Below, one piece after another: positions 24,848-35,971 of a stretch of DNA of 64,000 nt (positions are counted from its first letter, which is position 1; each line of letters starts with the position of its first letter). Source of the stretch: Isoetes taiwanensis (lineage: Eukaryota; Streptophyta; Lycopodiopsida; Isoetales; Isoetaceae). The translations under genes and the position numbers were made by a program. The DNA is taken from assembly GCA_021234155.1 (NCBI GenBank), contig JAJEKV010000052.1, forward strand, positions 2,040,077-2,104,076. The letters are read 5' to 3'. A model generated the notes under the pieces. The model searched no databases. It was not told the DNA's origin and was given only the letters and a program-made list of their open reading frames with translations.

Positions 24848-26056
24848 CTACTCCGTTGATTGCACTCCAGCCTTTTGCTTTAGAAAATTAAACCTTGTTG
24901 AGCTAAATGCTTTTGTCAGCAGATCTGCAATTTGCTCTTCTGTCACTATGTGCTTTACTTGCACTAAGCCTTTTGACACAATATCTCTTACGAAATGCAT
25001 TTGTAGCTCTATATGTTTAGTCCTATCATGCATGACTGGATTTTTGGTCATTGCTACACAGCTTGTACTATCTGAGTATAGATCTGTAGGCCCATTCAAT
25101 TCCATATTCAGCTCTTGCATTAGCCTTCTGATCCAAACAATTTCTCTAGTAGCTAGAGAAGTTGCAATATATTCCGCTTCTGCAGTTGATAAAGCTACAG
25201 AGTTTTGCTTTTTGCATTTCCAAGAAATAGCAACATTGTTAAGCATTAGTAAAAAGCCTGAAGTTGATCGTCTATTATCAAGATCTCCAGCCCCGTCTGC
25301 ATCTGCAAATGCTTCCAGTTTCATATCAGCTCCTTTATACACAAGACCGTCATTGATAGTGCCTTTTAAATATCTTAGAACCCTTTTTCCTGCAAGCCAA
25401 TGTTGTTTTCCAGGATTAAAATCTGCTTAACATATTAACTGCATAGGCTATGTCTGGCCTTGTACCTTTTAGCTAAATATAGTAGACAACCCACTAATTT
25501 CTGATATGGTACTGCCTCCATTTCTTCAACTTCAGCTATTGTTTTAGGAGACATATCACTGCTTAATTTGTGCCCAGGTATTATGGGTGAGCAAACTGAT
25601 TTGCAGCTCTGCATCGAGAATCTATCAAGGATTCCTTGAATATTTCTACTCTGAGTGATAAATAGAATTTTATTCTTTCTGTCTCTATGAATCTCCATTC
25701 CAAGAAACATTCTCAGCTTACCTAGATCAGTCATTTTAAATCCTTGCTTCAGAATATTTTTGCTGCTATCCAAGCAATCTGTATCATTGGAAATCATGAT
25801 ACAATCATCCACGTATAGAGCTATAATACAGAAGTTTTTCTCTTTACAGTAAACATATAAGTTCCCATCATTCTTAAGTTTCTGAAACCCATAATTACAT
25901 AAGAAGGCATCTATACATCTATACCATTGCCTGGGTGCTTGTCTTAGACCATATACAGCTCGCTTAAGCTTCTATACAAGGTTTTTTCCTTCTTCAAAGC
26001 CAAGTGGTTGTTTCATATATATTTCTTCCTCAAGCTCAGCATTTAGAAATGATGTA
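24848..26056 (-). pseudogene. Copia reverse transcriptase (C-terminal part) and RNase H, frameshifted
   Basis: Continuation of the Copia polyprotein after a one-base frame change near 26,075 (from [12 protein letters not shown] into [14 protein letters not shown]). It contains AVYGLRQAPRQWY, the RT catalytic box ALYVDDCIM near 25,820, and LRMFLGMEI. There is an in-frame TAG near 25,975 (after EEGKNLV) and another frame change near 25,435. RNase H follows with DADGAGDLDNRRSTSG, ALSTAEAEYIA and KHIELQMHFVRD. It ends at 24,848, 51 bases before the polypurine tract. It would act in cytoplasmic virus-like particles to copy the element's RNA; as written it cannot make a full product. Confidence 0.9.
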
Positions 26057-29002
26057 CTAACGTCCATATGATGCAGTTCTAGATTTCATGGCGTTAGCAT
26101 ATGATAGCAACAATCTTATACTCTGCATCTTAACTATAGGTGAGAAAGTTTCCTGGAAATCAATACCCTGTTTTTGTGAAAACCCCTGTGCGACCAGTCT
26201 TGCTTTATATTTCTTAGATACTCCATCTGCACCTGTTTTAATCTTAAAAATCCACCTGTTACCTATAATGTTTTTACCTTTTGGTTTTGGCACTAATTCA
26301 TACGTGCTGGTACGTTTGAAAGAGTTGACCTCATCCATCATTGCATCTTTCCAGCACTCTGCATCCTTTGCTTTAACTGCCTTCTCATATGTATCAGGAA
26401 CATTTGGTTCCAAAATAGCCATTAGAGAAATTATACTATTCTCTTGTTCATTTTCTTTTTCCGCTATTCTTTTACTCCTTCCTGATTCCAATCTTCCATA
26501 TTGCGAGCTGTCCATACCATGTTCTGCTTGCAACCTTTCTGCTTCACTCCTTCTTTTTCTGACGACTTCTATTGGCTGCTCAGGATACTCTGCTACTTGA
26601 TCATGTGTATCATGATCTTGACTTTGTATTTCAGAAAAATCAGCTTTGATATCACTTATAACACCATCGTCTTCTATTATGTCTGAGTTTATTGTCTCTT
26701 CTTTACGCTTTGTTTGTAAAAATTTTCTCTCCCGTGCACTAATTCTGTCACAATATACTGTAGACTCATCAAATCGTACATCTCTGCTCACAACAATTTT
26801 GTTAGTTTCTGGAATAAATAGCCTGTACCCTTTCGACTCTTCATCATACCCAATCAAATAACCTTCAATTGCCCTGTCATCAAGTTTTTTCCTTTGTTCA
26901 GCATGAACATGTACATATGACAAGCAGCCAAAGACTTTGAACTTATCATAGTCCTGTGACCTGCCACTCCATACTTCATCTGGCACTTTTCCATCAAGAC
27001 TTGTTGTTGGTAATTTATTGTGAATATAAACAGCAGTCTTTAGAGCTTCATCCCATAATTTATTGGGCAGACACGTATGTTTTAACATAGCTCTTACAGA
27101 ATTCAGAATTGTTCTATTGAACCGCTCAGCCACTCCATTCTGCTGTGGAGTAAAACTGCATGTTAATTGTCTCCTAATTCCTCTTTCTTTACAAAAGTGT
27201 TTGAATTTTCTTGATAGGTACTCGCCTCCTCTATCAGACCTCAAACATTTCACCTTATGGCCTGTATCTCTTTCCACTTCAGATACAAACTTCTTGAAGG
27301 CATCCAGAGCCTCAGCTTTTCTACGCAGAAGATAGCATTTTGCTCTCCTGGTGTAGTCATCCACAAAAGACACATAATATCTTTTGCCAGACCTAGATTG
27401 CACATTCAAAGGACCACATAAGTCACTATGAATCAATTCCAAAACCTCCCGGGCTCTTTTGTTAGTACGTTTAGGAAATGGTAACCTGCTATGCTTTCCT
27501 AGCATACATCCCCTGCATATATGTTCTCCTTTATTTTTCTGTTTTTTTCCTTTTATCAGCCCATCTTCCATCATTCTTCTTATTTTATTGAGATTGGCAT
27601 GACCCAGCCTTTCATGCCAAAGTTCTGGCGATACCTGCACAACCATATTAATCTCACTAGCATTTGGCAAGAGCTCAAATAGACCAGAAACACGTCTTGC
27701 AAGAAACTTGAGTTTATTATTCTTGAACACTTTACACGTGGACTTATCAAACAACAACTGGTAGTCCATGTCTACCAGCTGTGCAACGGAAATCAGATTT
27801 CTCACAACTCCTTCAACACACAATACATTTTTCAGATTTACAGGTTCACCATTGAGGTCAAAAATCTCAAGCACTCCACTCTTATCCACCTTCTTCAGCC
27901 TTCCATCTCCTAGCTGCACACGTCCTATTTTGCTGGCACAAGTTTCTTTTAACAGCTTCATGTCTCCTATGACCGTGTGCTCGGCTCCACTATCTATAAG
28001 AAAAGAATTAGATTTAGTCCCTTTCTTATAAGCAACGTTTGCCATCACATCAATATTATTTACCTCATCTTCAGAGCTTAATCCCTGTTCTTGCTCTTCC
28101 AAATCACTCACGTTATATGCCGCTGCACGCCTTTCTTTGCCTCTAGGCACACTTCTCCCTCTTGCTTCTGCTCTACTGCCTGCACTTCTACCTCTACCTC
28201 TCCCTCTTCCTCTATTGATACCTTTTGGAGACGGGCATTCAGAGGCATAGTGTGTAAAACATGTATTTGACCTAGTTTCAAATTGCTTAAAGAGCGGACA
28301 ATTGTACTTAATGTGCCCCAACTGACCACATTTGTAGCACCTAATTTGCTGGCTTCTATCTTTCTCTGCAGCTCTTTCCTTCTTCATTATTAATATCTCT
28401 GATGTTTCTTCTTCCTCATCCAATATAATTTTCATCTGTTCAAGTTCTGTCCTCGCCATTCTTTCTGCTTCTTCACGAGATTTTGCAACATTTCTAATAA
28501 GCGTGGACAAATTTTCATGTGCTGCAAACATTCTAGAAATTGCATTGACTTGAGCTTCAGTTGATAATGGATTGCCTGCTGCGTCCAGATCTGCCATTAT
28601 AAGGTCAAATTTCTGAAAGAGATCAACAAGCTCAATCGTATCATTATGTCTGAGCTTCCTCAGCTCCTTCTCTAGTATATCTATCTGAGAGGAGGATTTA
28701 ACTTCATAAGTTTTCTCCATATAATCCCACATCTGCTTAGGATTCATCCCTCTCATCTTCAGCATGATACTTGGCCCTACTCTGCTTGAAATAATTATCT
28801 TGGCTTCACAAATTTTTGCATCCTTACTACCTGATGCTTCACCTTTATCTTTTTCTACTTTTACTTCTGATTTACTTTCTCCTGCTGAAGACGGTGGCTC
28901 TATTAACACATCTTTAACCTTCTGTTTCCATACCTGAAACCCAGCCCCTCCTTTATAAATCTCAATCTGACTTAACAAAGTTGCTCCAAAGCGAGTTGTC
29001 AT
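26057..29002 (-). CDS. Copia gag-protease-integrase-RT start, open frame
   Basis: About 981 codons from ATG at 29,002. The reading frame extends further 5' only through the PBS, so this ATG is chosen. Gag with the CCHC knuckle [14 protein letters not shown] near residue 225 and a second degenerate CFTHYASEC. Arg/Gly-rich stretch. Protease active site [13 protein letters not shown]. Integrase zinc domain HERLGHAN...CRGCMLGKH. Core with [17 protein letters not shown] and RSDRGGEYL, then [13 protein letters not shown] (DDE). RT start [12 protein letters not shown] and [18 protein letters not shown]. Frame is lost at 26,057, inside RT, so this is a truncated polyprotein. Confidence 0.92.
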   Translation of the reverse strand: MTTRFGATLLSQIEIYKGGAGFQVWKQKVKDVLIEPPSSAGESKSEVKVEKDKGEASGSKDAKICEAKIIISSRVGPSIMLKMRGMNPKQMWDYMEKTYEVKSSSQIDILEKELRKLRHNDTIELVDLFQKFDLIMADLDAAGNPLSTEAQVNAISRMFAAHENLSTLIRNVAKSREEAERMARTELEQMKIILDEEEETSEILIMKKERAAEKDRSQQIRCYKCGQLGHIKYNCPLFKQFETRSNTCFTHYASECPSPKGINRGRGRGRGRSAGSRAEARGRSVPRGKERRAAAYNVSDLEEQEQGLSSEDEVNNIDVMANVAYKKGTKSNSFLIDSGAEHTVIGDMKLLKETCASKIGRVQLGDGRLKKVDKSGVLEIFDLNGEPVNLKNVLCVEGVVRNLISVAQLVDMDYQLLFDKSTCKVFKNNKLKFLARRVSGLFELLPNASEINMVVQVSPELWHERLGHANLNKIRRMMEDGLIKGKKQKNKGEHICRGCMLGKHSRLPFPKRTNKRAREVLELIHSDLCGPLNVQSRSGKRYYVSFVDDYTRRAKCYLLRRKAEALDAFKKFVSEVERDTGHKVKCLRSDRGGEYLSRKFKHFCKERGIRRQLTCSFTPQQNGVAERFNRTILNSVRAMLKHTCLPNKLWDEALKTAVYIHNKLPTTSLDGKVPDEVWSGRSQDYDKFKVFGCLSYVHVHAEQRKKLDDRAIEGYLIGYDEESKGYRLFIPETNKIVVSRDVRFDESTVYCDRISARERKFLQTKRKEETINSDIIEDDGVISDIKADFSEIQSQDHDTHDQVAEYPEQPIEVVRKRRSEAERLQAEHGMDSSQYGRLESGRSKRIAEKENEQENSIISLMAILEPNVPDTYEKAVKAKDAECWKDAMMDEVNSFKRTSTYELVPKPKGKNIIGNRWIFKIKTGADGVSKKYKARLVAQGFSQKQGIDFQETFSPIVKMQSIRLLLSYANAMKSRTASYGR

Positions 29003-29009
29003 ATCTGAT

Positions 29010-29022
29010 GGCTCTGATACCA
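29010..29022 (-). other. Copia primer-binding site
   Basis: Minus strand TGGTATCAGAGCC, complementary to the 3' end of initiator tRNA-Met, one base inside the LTR. Confidence 0.92.
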
Positions 29023-29023
29023 A

Positions 29024-29366
29024 TCTTAAAAATTATTGAGACTATAAATTGAATTCCGATTGAGTTACCTTTTTAAAACCCTTAATCCACAGTTCACACA
29101 ACTTTCGCTATTCTTCTCCACCAGCCCAAGCATCGAACCCATCATTTGTGCCACCGTGCAACCTTCCAATCTGTCCACATGTTCGTCTATGCAGCCCGCC
29201 CACATGCCAGTTCAGATCCAGCATAATACTCCTGCCACGTCCTGAGCTGCCGCTTCACAAAAGCCACGATGCACATGAATATCCAATTTTTTCTCTTTCT
29301 CTCATATGTTGGACCATATATGATCCCCATTACATATATTATGAACCTCAATTAAATAATCCAACA
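29024..29366 (-). repeat. 5' LTR of the Copia element
   Basis: 343 bp, identical by eye to the 3' LTR at 24,444-24,786. Confidence 0.95.
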
Positions 29367-29371
29367 AAGGT
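29367..29371. repeat. Right target-site duplication of the Copia element (AAGGT)
   Basis: Matches 24,439-24,443. Confidence 0.95.
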
Positions 29372-30560
29372 ACCCTCGAACTTCTTCCACAAGCTGCTGC
29401 ATGTCGCTCAACATTTGCTGCGAAACTTCCACTTTTGACACGGGATTGTGCCAAGTGTCTGGAGTTAGGCATTGATAGCCGTAGTTGATCATGAACGGCG
29501 ACATTTGGGATGATTCCTGCTTGGTGCTATTGTATGCAAACTCCACCAAGTGAATAAATTCCTCCCACATACCTTGCTTGTTCCAGACATAGTTTCGGAG
29601 CATGTCCTCCAATATTCTGTTGATACGCTCCATTTGCCCATCCGTCTGTGGATGATAGGCCGTGCTCATGGATAGCTTCGTTCTAATCGTTGTGAAGAGA
29701 TCCTGCCAGAAGGCACTGATGAACTTCGGATCTCGGTCGGAGATAATTTCCCTTGCCATGCAATGGAGTCTGAAGATCTCTTTGGTGAAGAGCTTTGCCG
29801 TGTCCATAGCTGTGTCCGTGGTCCTGCAAGGCACAAAATGGGCCATCTTCGACAACTTGTCGACCACGACCATCAAGGCATCCTTACCTCTTCTTTGTCC
29901 TTGGCGGTCCTGTTATAAAGTCCATCTTTGACGACTTCCCACTTAGCGTTTGGCACCGCTAATGGTTCCAATGCCCCGAATTCGTTGTTACGCCTTTCGT
30001 TTCTTTGGCATAGCCGACACTCCTTGATGTGGCGAAGCTATACGCTTCTTCATTCCCGCCAATAGTAGCTACTACGCACTTTAACGTATGTCTTCATGAA
30101 TCTGGCGTGGCGTGCTATTGCTATTGGGCTGTTGTGGGTGTCGTGGAGGATCAACTTTCTTACTCCGGATGATTCCTGCACGCACAACTTGTTCTTGTGG
30201 TATAGGAGGTTACCTTCCTTCTTAAAATTTTGAAGGTTTCCCTCTCCTTATCCGTTCTCGCTTCCTTGCACAAGCTTGCCCATACTTCCTTGAAGTCCAC
30301 ATCCGTTGGCAAGGTTTCTTCTATCTTTTCGAAATCGTTGAAGAGCGTCGAGATTGCGTTGCGGTGCACCACCCCGGTTGTCGGGGGATGCCTTGAAAGC
30401 ACATCTCTGCTACCACATTAAGTTTCCGGGCTTGTAGACTATATCAAAGTCGTACTCCTCGAAAACTCCATCCACATGTGGTTCGCGTGAATACGTCTTG
30501 GAGGCTCGGTGATCGGTGTCGGTTGGAACTTCCTCCCTAAGAGGTAATGCCTCCAGATTC
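29372..30560 (-). pseudogene. Gypsy-A RNase H end and integrase core, interrupted
   Basis: Pol continues downstream of the RT frame with several frame changes. RNase H remnants lie at 30,160-30,560, the integrase zinc region with CRLCQRNER near 30,020, and then an open frame at 29,372-29,876. That frame carries MVVVDKLSKMAHFVPC, ISDRDPKFISAFW, YHPQTDGQMERINRILEDML (DDE residues) and NYGYQCLTP, the normal catalytic core of a chromovirus integrase. It stops at the Copia insertion and resumes at 24,443. The enzyme would insert the element's cDNA in the nucleus. Confidence 0.88.
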
Positions 30561-32678
30561 TCAGCATACGACAACCGCTAGCGGCTCTTGGTCGTCGCGT
30601 CGTATGCGTGTTTTTGGTCGTTCATCTTTCTTGAGTCGTACGCTATTACCCGCTCCTCTTGCATGAGCACCGCTTTTTGTGGCTATCTTGCTTGCGTCCG
30701 TCGCCACTAACTTGTCCTTTTCCGGGTCTGGCAGGGTTAAGACGGGGGCGGTTGTCAAAGCTTCCTTCAACAATTCAAATCCTGCTTGGGCTTTCTTGAG
30801 CCAATGGTCTGCCCAATTTTTCACTTTCTCCGCCTTTGTCAAGTCTGTCAGTGGGGCTGCTATCTTTGCGAAGTTCTTCACGAACTTTTTGTAATATCCT
30901 GCTAGGCCAAAGAAACTTCTGACCTCATGGACGTTCTTTGGTGCCGGCCATTGGATTACCGCTTCAATCTTGGCGGGGTCTGTCGAGATTCCTTCTGCTG
31001 AAATCACATGACCGAGGTATTCCACCTTCTCTGTTGCGAAGTGGCACTTCGACAACTTGGCATACAACTGATGCCTCCTTAACTTCTCGAGCACCTTTCT
31101 TACGTGATGTGCATGCTCTTCAATGGATTTGCTGTACACCAGAATATCGTCGAAGAATACTATCACAAAGGTGTCCAAGAATTCTCTGAAGATGTCGTTC
31201 ATGAGTCTCATGAACGTAGCTGGGGCGTTGGATAGCCCAAATGGCATTACGGTGAATTCGTAATCCCCATACCTGGTTCTGAAAGCCGTTTTGTGGATGT
31301 CCTCTTCCTTTATTCTGATCTGGTGATAACCTGACCTTAGGTCGATCTTGGAGAAGACCTTTGCCCCTTGGAGCTGATCCATCAAGTCGTCTGATCTGGG
31401 GAGTGCGTACTTGTTCTTGATGGTGTGCTTGTTCAATTGTCTGTAATCTATGCACATCCTCAAGCTTCCATCCTTCTTCCTGACAAAGAGGATGGGTGCC
31501 CCAAATGGTGAGACGCTAGGCCTGATGAAGCCTAAATCGAGCAATTCTTGTAACTGCTTATTTAGCTCCGTGAGTTCCTGTGTGGTCATTCTATATGGGG
31601 CCTTGCTTGTCGGCTTGGTCCCTGGTTCGAGTGCTATCTCACACTCTACTCCCCTGTAAGGAGGAAGCTGCTCGATCTCATCTGGAAAGAGATCGTGGAA
31701 CTCCGTGATCAAGTTGGCGATTTGCTTGGGCAACTTGCTGAGCACTTTGTCTTCTTTACTTCCCTCCGACTCGGGTTCCTCAACCTCGAGTTTGAAGATG
31801 TATGCTACCTGCTCGCTCTTTATAGACTTGAGCAGCTTCTTAACAGACATACACTGCATGATGGGGACAACTTCTTTACCTGTGATCTCAATGACTTTGC
31901 CGTCGGGCGTTGTGAGGGTCACCTTCCGCTTTCCACAATCAATTATGGCTCCTGCTGGCCCAAGGTACTCCATTCCTATTATGAGGTCGTACTTGCCAAT
32001 GCCCATTACTTCTGCTCCCATCGGGATGTTTATTCCCGGCAAGTCAATGTCGAAATTGATCATTTTTCCTGCCGTATGTCTTACTGCTCCGCTTGCCAAG
32101 ATTATGGGCCTTGGTTTCAATTTCAACATTTCAACCATTCTTGGGGATGCAAAGTTGTGGCTACTTCCGGAGTTTATCAGGACTATGAAAGACTTGGCCT
32201 TTGCCTTCCCTACTGTGGAGATTACCTTATACTGGGTCTCCGCATGTTCTGTATCTATAGCAGCGAAGATGTGGCACTCACCCTGAATGTAATCGCGTGC
32301 TGCCTCGCCGTCGTCATCTGACGGAGTATCCCATCCGCTCAACTCCGCTAGCGCTGAGCTCATAACAAATGGGCAGTTTGCCGTTCGGTGGCCCGGCTGG
32401 AAACATCTAAAGCAGAGCTGCTTCTCTATGCATTCCTGCCTTTTCTCCTTGGGCATTGCCTGTAAGAAGGACCGTACTGCTTTCGAGTAGTTGGAACCTT
32501 CTTGTTTGTCCTTGAAGGACACCTGCTTTCTTTCCTGCTGTTTTCCCTGGTTGCTATTGTATGAGGGACTTTGCTGGACTTGGGCTGGCTGCCCTAGGGC
32601 TGTAACTCCCTGTTGCTTTGCCTCTATCCTGGTAGTAAGGCTGCTTCGTGTGCCGCTTCGAGGCCCCGATCCTTGCAA
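30561..32678 (-). CDS. Gypsy-A gag end, protease and reverse transcriptase (705 codons open)
   Basis: The CCHC knuckle [14 protein letters not shown] lies at residues 89-102. The retropepsin motif reads INSGSSHNF at 168-176, where the family has DSGSS, so the catalytic Asp is Asn here. RT spans about 360-560 with [38 protein letters not shown] and the catalytic FFDD at 508-511 (usually YxDD). The connection and start of RNase H (VATDASKI) follow at about 660. After residue 665 the frame is lost and the tail is shadow sequence. The frame is open at its 5' end to the gag fragment upstream, from which it is separated by a frame change near 32,680. It would be processed in virus-like particles. 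Confidence 0.92.
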   Translation of the reverse strand: MQGSGPRSGTRSSLTTRIEAKQQGVTALGQPAQVQQSPSYNSNQGKQQERKQVSFKDKQEGSNYSKAVRSFLQAMPKEKRQECIEKQLCFRCFQPGHRTANCPFVMSSALAELSGWDTPSDDDGEAARDYIQGECHIFAAIDTEHAETQYKVISTVGKAKAKSFIVLINSGSSHNFASPRMVEMLKLKPRPIILASGAVRHTAGKMINFDIDLPGINIPMGAEVMGIGKYDLIIGMEYLGPAGAIIDCGKRKVTLTTPDGKVIEITGKEVVPIMQCMSVKKLLKSIKSEQVAYIFKLEVEEPESEGSKEDKVLSKLPKQIANLITEFHDLFPDEIEQLPPYRGVECEIALEPGTKPTSKAPYRMTTQELTELNKQLQELLDLGFIRPSVSPFGAPILFVRKKDGSLRMCIDYRQLNKHTIKNKYALPRSDDLMDQLQGAKVFSKIDLRSGYHQIRIKEEDIHKTAFRTRYGDYEFTVMPFGLSNAPATFMRLMNDIFREFLDTFVIVFFDDILVYSKSIEEHAHHVRKVLEKLRRHQLYAKLSKCHFATEKVEYLGHVISAEGISTDPAKIEAVIQWPAPKNVHEVRSFFGLAGYYKKFVKNFAKIAAPLTDLTKAEKVKNWADHWLKKAQAGFELLKEALTTAPVLTLPDPEKDKLVATDASKIATKSGAHARGAGNSVRLKKDERPKTRIRRDDQEPLAVVVC

Positions 32679-33555
32679 ACTAATTGCCTTGGATTCCGCC
32701 AGACACTGTTTTGGGGTCTATTGCGCTTACGAGTTTCCTGATTTCCTCGTTCAGCCCTTCTATGTAGCTTTCCACTGCGTGTTTCGCTCGGCCGGCACAT
32801 CTGACCTTAGTCTCATAAACTCTTGATTGTATACGCGACCGTCTTGTAGCCTTGCCAATCGTAGAACCTATGCAACATATTTGACTTGTGTTCTCGAGGA
32901 ACATAGTGGCACTTGAAGGCTTTTGAGAACTTCTTAAATCTGCACCGATCTCTGCTCAAGCCATGCGCCTTGGCATAGCCCTTCCACCAGATTCGTGCGG
33001 CTCCTTTCAAGTTGGCGGTTGCTACCCTGCCTTTGTCCTTGTCCTTCATGCCATAGGCATTGCCGTACTCACTCATTTCGTCCAGCCATGCCTCTGCTTC
33101 TAGTCCTGACCTGTTCTCCCCCGAGAATTGTTCGAGTTTCCGGGCCTTCCATACATTGCCCAGTGCCGAGTCTACCTTCTTCTGGTAATCCAGCGCCTTA
33201 GCTTCCCTTACCGCGGCCGTCTGCGGTCCGGCACTTCTTCCGCCTCTTTCTCGGGACTCGGTCAGAGACCAGAAGTCTGAGGTCGGAGGTCTCGTGGGGG
33301 ACCTCCTTCTTTACTCCTCTTCTTGTCTTTCCCCGACTTTCGGGGTGTCGTTTGTGGCCCGGATGATGCTTGTGCTGCTAGTAGAGCCTTAATCTAGTCC
33401 AGCTCCGTCCTCATTTGTGACATCTCCTCTTCTGGAGTCAGGGGACCGTATTGTCCGAACAGGTTCCTTGGGATATGTTGTCTGTCGGGTGTCCTTTCAT
33501 CTTCGTCGAGCCTCCTATTTTGCTCGACCGTTCGGTGTTCCCTATCTGCATGCAT
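32679..33555 (-). pseudogene. Gypsy-A gag, N-terminal and capsid part
   Basis: The likely start is ATG at 33,555 (MHADREHRTVEQ). It is followed by LFGQYGPLTPEEEM and then the retrotransposon gag core. That core includes FSGENRSGLEAEAWLDEM, an ANLKGAARIWWKGYAKAHG stretch at about 33,000 and YVPREHKSNMLHRFYDW. Frame changes occur near 32,820, 33,080 and 33,240-33,400. Gag forms the particle that packages element RNA. The 33,560-33,720 spacer just upstream is very AT-rich, which could serve as a leader or promoter for gag-pol. The start is inferred. Confidence 0.75.
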
Positions 33556-33724
33556 AGTTGGTCATGGCTGTACGATTAGTTTTATTTGTTCTCTTGCATT
33601 ATATGTGTTGTTGGTATAGTAGCGGAACAAAAATACATTAACAAAACATTTAAAGTGCAAAAGAAATTAAATTCATATTATATAATATGTTAATACAAAA
33701 AGGCTTCCGGGATCAAGAGTCTAA

Positions 33725-35244
33725 CTATTCTTGAAATCGCCGGTATGATGGATTAGCCTCTAGGAACTTCTTCACTTGGGCTGTTCCTACTAAATGACCT
33801 AAGTTCCTAAGGACATTGATTGAAGATCCACCCTGCAAAGCTCTCGCCAAATCTTCTATCCTGCGCTCGGAGGTATAGGCTGCGGTCACTGCCAGTCTTC
33901 CCTGCCGTCTGTAAGGTATGGCGAAGTAAAAAATATCGAGTGCTACCGCTCTCTTCACGAGGGATGGCATACTTCGGTGTTGGGAGCTAGCCCGGCGTGC
34001 CGACAAAAGCACGAGGCGCCAATTAGCATCGATACTCCTTCCTGCCCACAGGGGGTGAATTTGCGGTGAATTTTGCTATTCTTCCGTCCATCGGCGGGGA
34101 AGGTAATACTACAACGACACATGGTTGTGTGGCCAGTCTTAAGCCTCCTCGGCCTCCCAGCTGCATTGTCTGGCGGCATAGTCATGGACCTCCTCCAGTG
34201 TGGTGAGCTCCACGTAGTCTCGGTTGTTCTTGAAGCTCTCGGTCGAACTTCGCCTCTTAAGCTCTCGGGGAGGTGTTGTCCGAAACTTGCCGTTAAGATG
34301 TTAGAGGTCTTGTGGCGGATCCCCATCTGTTCTGTAAGCAAGGAACTCCTCCTCGTCGGTAGTTGCAGCGCCTCCATATCTGCACGATGTTTATGCGTGG
34401 CTTGAATATCCAGGTCGACTCTCCCGATGTAAGTGTCGGCTTCCCTTACTTGGAGTGGGGCGTCGGAAGTTCCTCGGACGATGAAGTCGTCCAGTGCGAT
34501 TCTCGGGAGTTGGTGCAGCAGCTCGTCCGGGTCGATACTCTCTTTCCGCACCGGGAGGTTTTGGATGTAAGCAGGAGCAAATACTCTTAGCCCTCGGCGA
34601 TGATGGGGGCTAGGCTTGTGATGCCTAGCCCAAGGGGTGGCGCGATCACGAGAGTTTGCGGCTTCTTTTCAATTCCTGCAACTCTTGTTACGCTGCTTGC
34701 CTCTCTTCCGGAGGTCGAGCTCGACGTAGTCCTCATCCTCTTCTTCTGACTCCTCGTCTTCTTCTTTTCCTTCTTGCTCCTGTTCGTACTGCGAAAGGAG
34801 CTGTTGTGCTGTTGCTGTGGCTAATGGGTCCACGTCCATGGGGGGAATGGAGGTTTCTCCCATGGGGTTCTCGGCACAGTGGGTAAGAAAAATTGCTACG
34901 GCAACGTTGAAAGAGAAATACTTGGTCCTGTTGACAGTCAGGACCATTGGCTCGGGCATGCACTGGGCCTTGTTTGTGAGATACTTGGCAATGTTTGGAA
35001 CATCGCCTAAGGCTGCTTGAAGGGATTGCCTAGGAACAAAGTAGCCTATGCAAGGTGGGAGCTGCACTAAAGATGGCCCTACCCTAGCTTGGAATTCAGA
35101 CAGGACTCTGCTATATGCTGGGGTTGCGTGCAAGGTTGCTTGGACATCTATCTCTTTCCGGAAGACCCGGAAAATCTCATCGATGTCGGCCTCGGCAGCA
35201 TGAGCGCTGGCGCCGTACCATCGCCCCAAATCGAGGGTTGCCAT
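33725..35244 (-). pseudogene. ORF-X: second accessory gene of Gypsy-A, unknown function
   Basis: I chose ATG at 35,244 (MATLDLGRWYGASA), the first ATG in this frame, 113 nt after the TATA box at 35,357. The first frame runs 192 codons (IDEIFRVFRKEID, YSRVLSEFQARVG, LTVNRTKYFSFNVAVAIFL) into an acidic run (about residues 155-180, QEGKEEDEESEEEDED) and a basic end. Further frames follow (DELLHQLPRIALDDFIVRG, RDYVELTTLEEVHDYAARQ, VTAAYTSERRIEDLARAL, AQVKKFLEANPSYRRF) to a stop at 33,725, suggesting one gene of about 500 codons with several frame changes. I recognise no domain. It lies between the H3-like gene and gag and shares the promoter-like cassette of the H3 gene. An acidic stretch could suit a histone-binding partner, but that is speculation. 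Confidence 0.55.
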
Positions 35245-35356
35245 GAGTCTAGCGAGGAAGAGACTAGCAAACGGATGCAAGAGCCTCGGGGAGCTGGAAA
35301 ATCGGCTAAGGGAGCAGGAGCAAACTCGTAGGGTGCTACGTAAGGAATGAGGGACT

Positions 35357-35364
35357 TATTTATA
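35357..35364 (-). promoter_or_regulatory. TATA box for ORF-X
   Basis: Minus strand CTATAAATA, a consensus plant TATA box, 113 nt upstream of the ORF-X ATG and about 190 nt downstream of palindrome P4. The same box sits 102 nt upstream of the H3-like ATG. Confidence 0.65.
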
Positions 35365-35554
35365 GAAAAGGGGGAAACCCTAATTTTTGGGTGACTTGGA
35401 AAATTCTTGGGGTTGGGCAATTCTAGCCTATATTGAGGTCTAAATGGGAATTGAAAGTCTAATTTAAGGGTTTGAGCATGACTGGGTTACCTAAAGATCC
35501 TAACATAACAAGTTGGAGATCATTTGGACAAGTTATGGTGAAGAAATGGTAGGA

Positions 35555-35622
35555 GGTCTCACAGGTAGCGCCTCGTTCAAAAGCTACACTTTAGTTTCTT
35601 GACCAGGCGCGACGTGTGAGAC
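35555..35622. promoter_or_regulatory. Palindrome P4 (second of the ORF-X pair)
   Basis: 68-bp imperfect palindrome: GGTCTCACA ... TGTGAGAC outer arms, GCGCCT ... AGGCGC middle arms, and an inner CACTTTAG core. Almost identical to P3 exactly 200 bp away. Confidence 0.9.
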
Positions 35623-35754
35623 ATCAGTCCCATTTTGACCAAAGCATGTCCAATTTGGGTAAAATAAGGGTATAAGGATGACAGACTCATCAAATTAGGC
35701 AGAATTGACCTCTTACTTGGTCAATTTGGAGCTGTTTTGGGCAAATTTGGGCAA

Positions 35755-35822
35755 GGTCTCACAGGTAGCGCCTCGTTCAAAAACTAAACTTTAGTTTCTT
35801 TACCAGGCGCGACGTGTGAGAC
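35755..35822. promoter_or_regulatory. Palindrome P3 (first of the ORF-X pair)
   Basis: 68-bp palindrome with the same three nested arms; inner arm AAACTAAA/TTTAGTTT is complete here. It can form a long DNA cruciform or, if transcribed, an RNA hairpin. Confidence 0.9.
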
Positions 35823-35940
35823 ATCGCACTTTTTGGTCTAGAAATGTGCTATTTTACTAAAACAAAAGCTACTACTTGCTAACTTGCCCTAATTAAACAA
35901 GTTTAGACACATAAAACACTCAAAATTGATTTATATTACA

Positions 35941-35954
35941 ATTTTTTTTTTTTT
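35941..35954 (-). other. Oligo(A) tract just after the H3-like stop
   Basis: On the minus strand about 13 A's begin some 18 nt after the stop codon of the H3-like gene. This fits a captured polyadenylated mRNA copy. Confidence 0.6.
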
Positions 35955-35971
35955 GATTATTTACAAAATGT

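Larger units (their letters stand above)
24444..29366 (-). mobile_element. Complete Copia LTR retrotransposon inserted in Gypsy-A
   Basis: 4,923 bp with two 343-bp LTRs that I read as identical, a perfect 5-bp target duplication, PBS, polypurine tract and a gag-pol in the Copia order (gag, protease, integrase, RT, RNase H). Identical LTRs mean a very recent insertion. Pol nevertheless has two frame changes and one stop, so this copy was probably mobilised by proteins supplied by another element, unless the breaks are sequencing errors. Confidence 0.95.

Noticed and set aside
26088-28031. Open frames on the plus strand across the Copia element
   Set aside because: They are shadows of the long minus-strand gag-pol and show no family match.
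31695-32321. Plus-strand 208- and 193-codon frames over the Gypsy-A RT region
   Set aside because: Both are antisense to a recognised minus-strand protease/RT frame.
34669-35280. Start of ORF-X at 35,280
   Set aside because: The codon there is TTG; the first ATG in the frame is at 35,244.
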